NCBI RefSeq assembly: GCF_900115925.1
Contig: NZ_FOYF01000011.1
Coordinates: 1-47,845, forward strand
DNA length: 47,845 nt
Reading direction: 5' to 3'
Source: Bacillus sp. cl95
GTDB lineage: Bacteria; Bacillota; Bacilli; Bacillales; Cytobacillaceae
Shown here: positions 47,538 to 47,845 of the stretch, in pieces
Layout: each line of letters starts with the position of its first letter
Numbering within the stretch: position 1 is the first letter of the stretch
The notes under the pieces: generated by a model
Seen by the model: the letters and a program-made list of their open reading frames with translations, nothing else
What the model was told of the DNA's origin: nothing
Database searches by the model: none
Translations under genes and position numbers: made by a program

Positions 47538-47567
47538 ACGGTCACACTCCTTTTGTACGTTTTCAAA

Positions 47568-47598
47568 CAAAAAAAGAACAGCACAATGGCTGTTCTTT
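47568..47598 (-). terminator. rRNA operon terminator
   Basis: A 10-base perfect stem (AAAGAACAGC with GCTGTTCTTT) and a 6-base loop are followed on the minus strand by a run of T. It lies 7 bases past the end of 5S rRNA. Confidence 0.93.
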
Positions 47599-47604
47599 CA
47601 AATT

Positions 47605-47722
<118 letters not shown>

Positions 47723-47810
47723 TATTTTGTTTTTTGAGGTTCATTCCCTCAAAACTAGATAATGTTAGAAGAAGAGTAAAAACGAGTTCACCTTTTTAAA
47801 TCTTTGACTT

Positions 47811-47845
47811 TGGTTAAGTCCTCGATCTATTAGTATCAGTCAGCT
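47811..47845 (-). rRNA. rrl: 23S ribosomal RNA, 3' end only
   Basis: The last 35 bases of the window read on the minus strand AGCTGACTGATACTAATAG and then GATCGAGGACTTAACC, the typical 3' terminus of 23S rRNA. The rest lies outside the window. About 90 bases separate it from 5S, with an inverted repeat (TTTTGAGG/CCTCAAAA) near 47733-47755 that probably serves in rRNA processing. Confidence 0.95.

Larger units (their letters stand above)
46986..47567. other. ctsR-rRNA intergenic region, no confident gene
   Basis: The interval is about 580 bases upstream of the sigma-B promoter. Part of it (about 47000-47160) is strongly G/T-rich on the plus strand. Near the terminator there is a 12-codon frame at 47499-47537 with a strong AAAAGGAG site and, in another frame, a 33-codon stretch without an initiation codon at its start (47432-47533). 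I see no tRNA, no repeat array and no transposase. Confidence 0.5.

Overview
The window is a housekeeping stretch of a low-to-moderate GC, endospore-forming Firmicute of the family Bacillaceae. The evidence is gene order and protein similarity to Bacillus subtilis: an rRNA operon followed by ctsR-mcsA-mcsB-clpC-radA-disA-yacL-ispD-ispF-gltX-cysE-cysS-mrnC-rlmB-yacP-sigH-rpmG-secE-nusG-rplK-rplA-rplJ-rplL-ybxB-rpoB-rpoC-ybxF-rpsL-rpsG-fusA-tuf and then the S10-spc-alpha ribosomal protein cluster. Every gene I accept lies on the minus strand, so the window shows the reverse complement of the usual map and transcription runs from high to low coordinates. I do not try to name the genus.

Layout in transcription order (right to left). 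47845-47570: 3' tip of 23S rRNA, 5S rRNA and an rRNA-operon terminator. 47567-46820: about 750 bases with no convincing gene; it holds a sigma-B-type promoter, a sigma-A promoter and a CtsR operator. 46778-42209: the CtsR heat-shock operon, closed by a terminator. 42060-37085: radA, disA, yacL, ispD, ispF (DNA repair, c-di-AMP, isoprenoid precursors). 37009-31482: gltX, then a cysteine T-box riboswitch driving cysE and cysS, then mrnC, rlmB and yacP (RNA processing). 31410-29501: sigH, rpmG, secE, nusG. 29331-26970: L11, L1, L10 and L7/L12 with their leaders. 26835-18787: ybxB, rpoB, rpoC and a terminator. 18648-13921: the str operon with ybxF, S12, S7, EF-G and EF-Tu. 13550-163: S10, spc and the start of the alpha operon (rpsJ to rpsK), including secY, adk, map and infA; rpoA should lie just beyond base 1.

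The genes form one growth-linked programme: ribosome parts and their translation factors, RNA polymerase, the Sec channel, tRNA charging and rRNA maturation, next to a protein quality-control operon and the sporulation sigma factor. Regulation can be read directly at many points: sigma-A promoters with 17-base spacing, an L10 leader with an attenuator, a T-box with a UGC specifier, a CtsR operator, two matched copies of an L1-binding rRNA mimic, and eight or more intrinsic terminators.

I found no mobile element, prophage, CRISPR array, defence island or unknown gene cluster, and I do not claim a new system. The most useful loose ends are the paired L1 sites, a hairpin lying between the Shine-Dalgarno sequence and start codon of nusG, a perfect 28-base palindrome in the tuf leader, and the unexplained stretch between the rRNA operon and ctsR.
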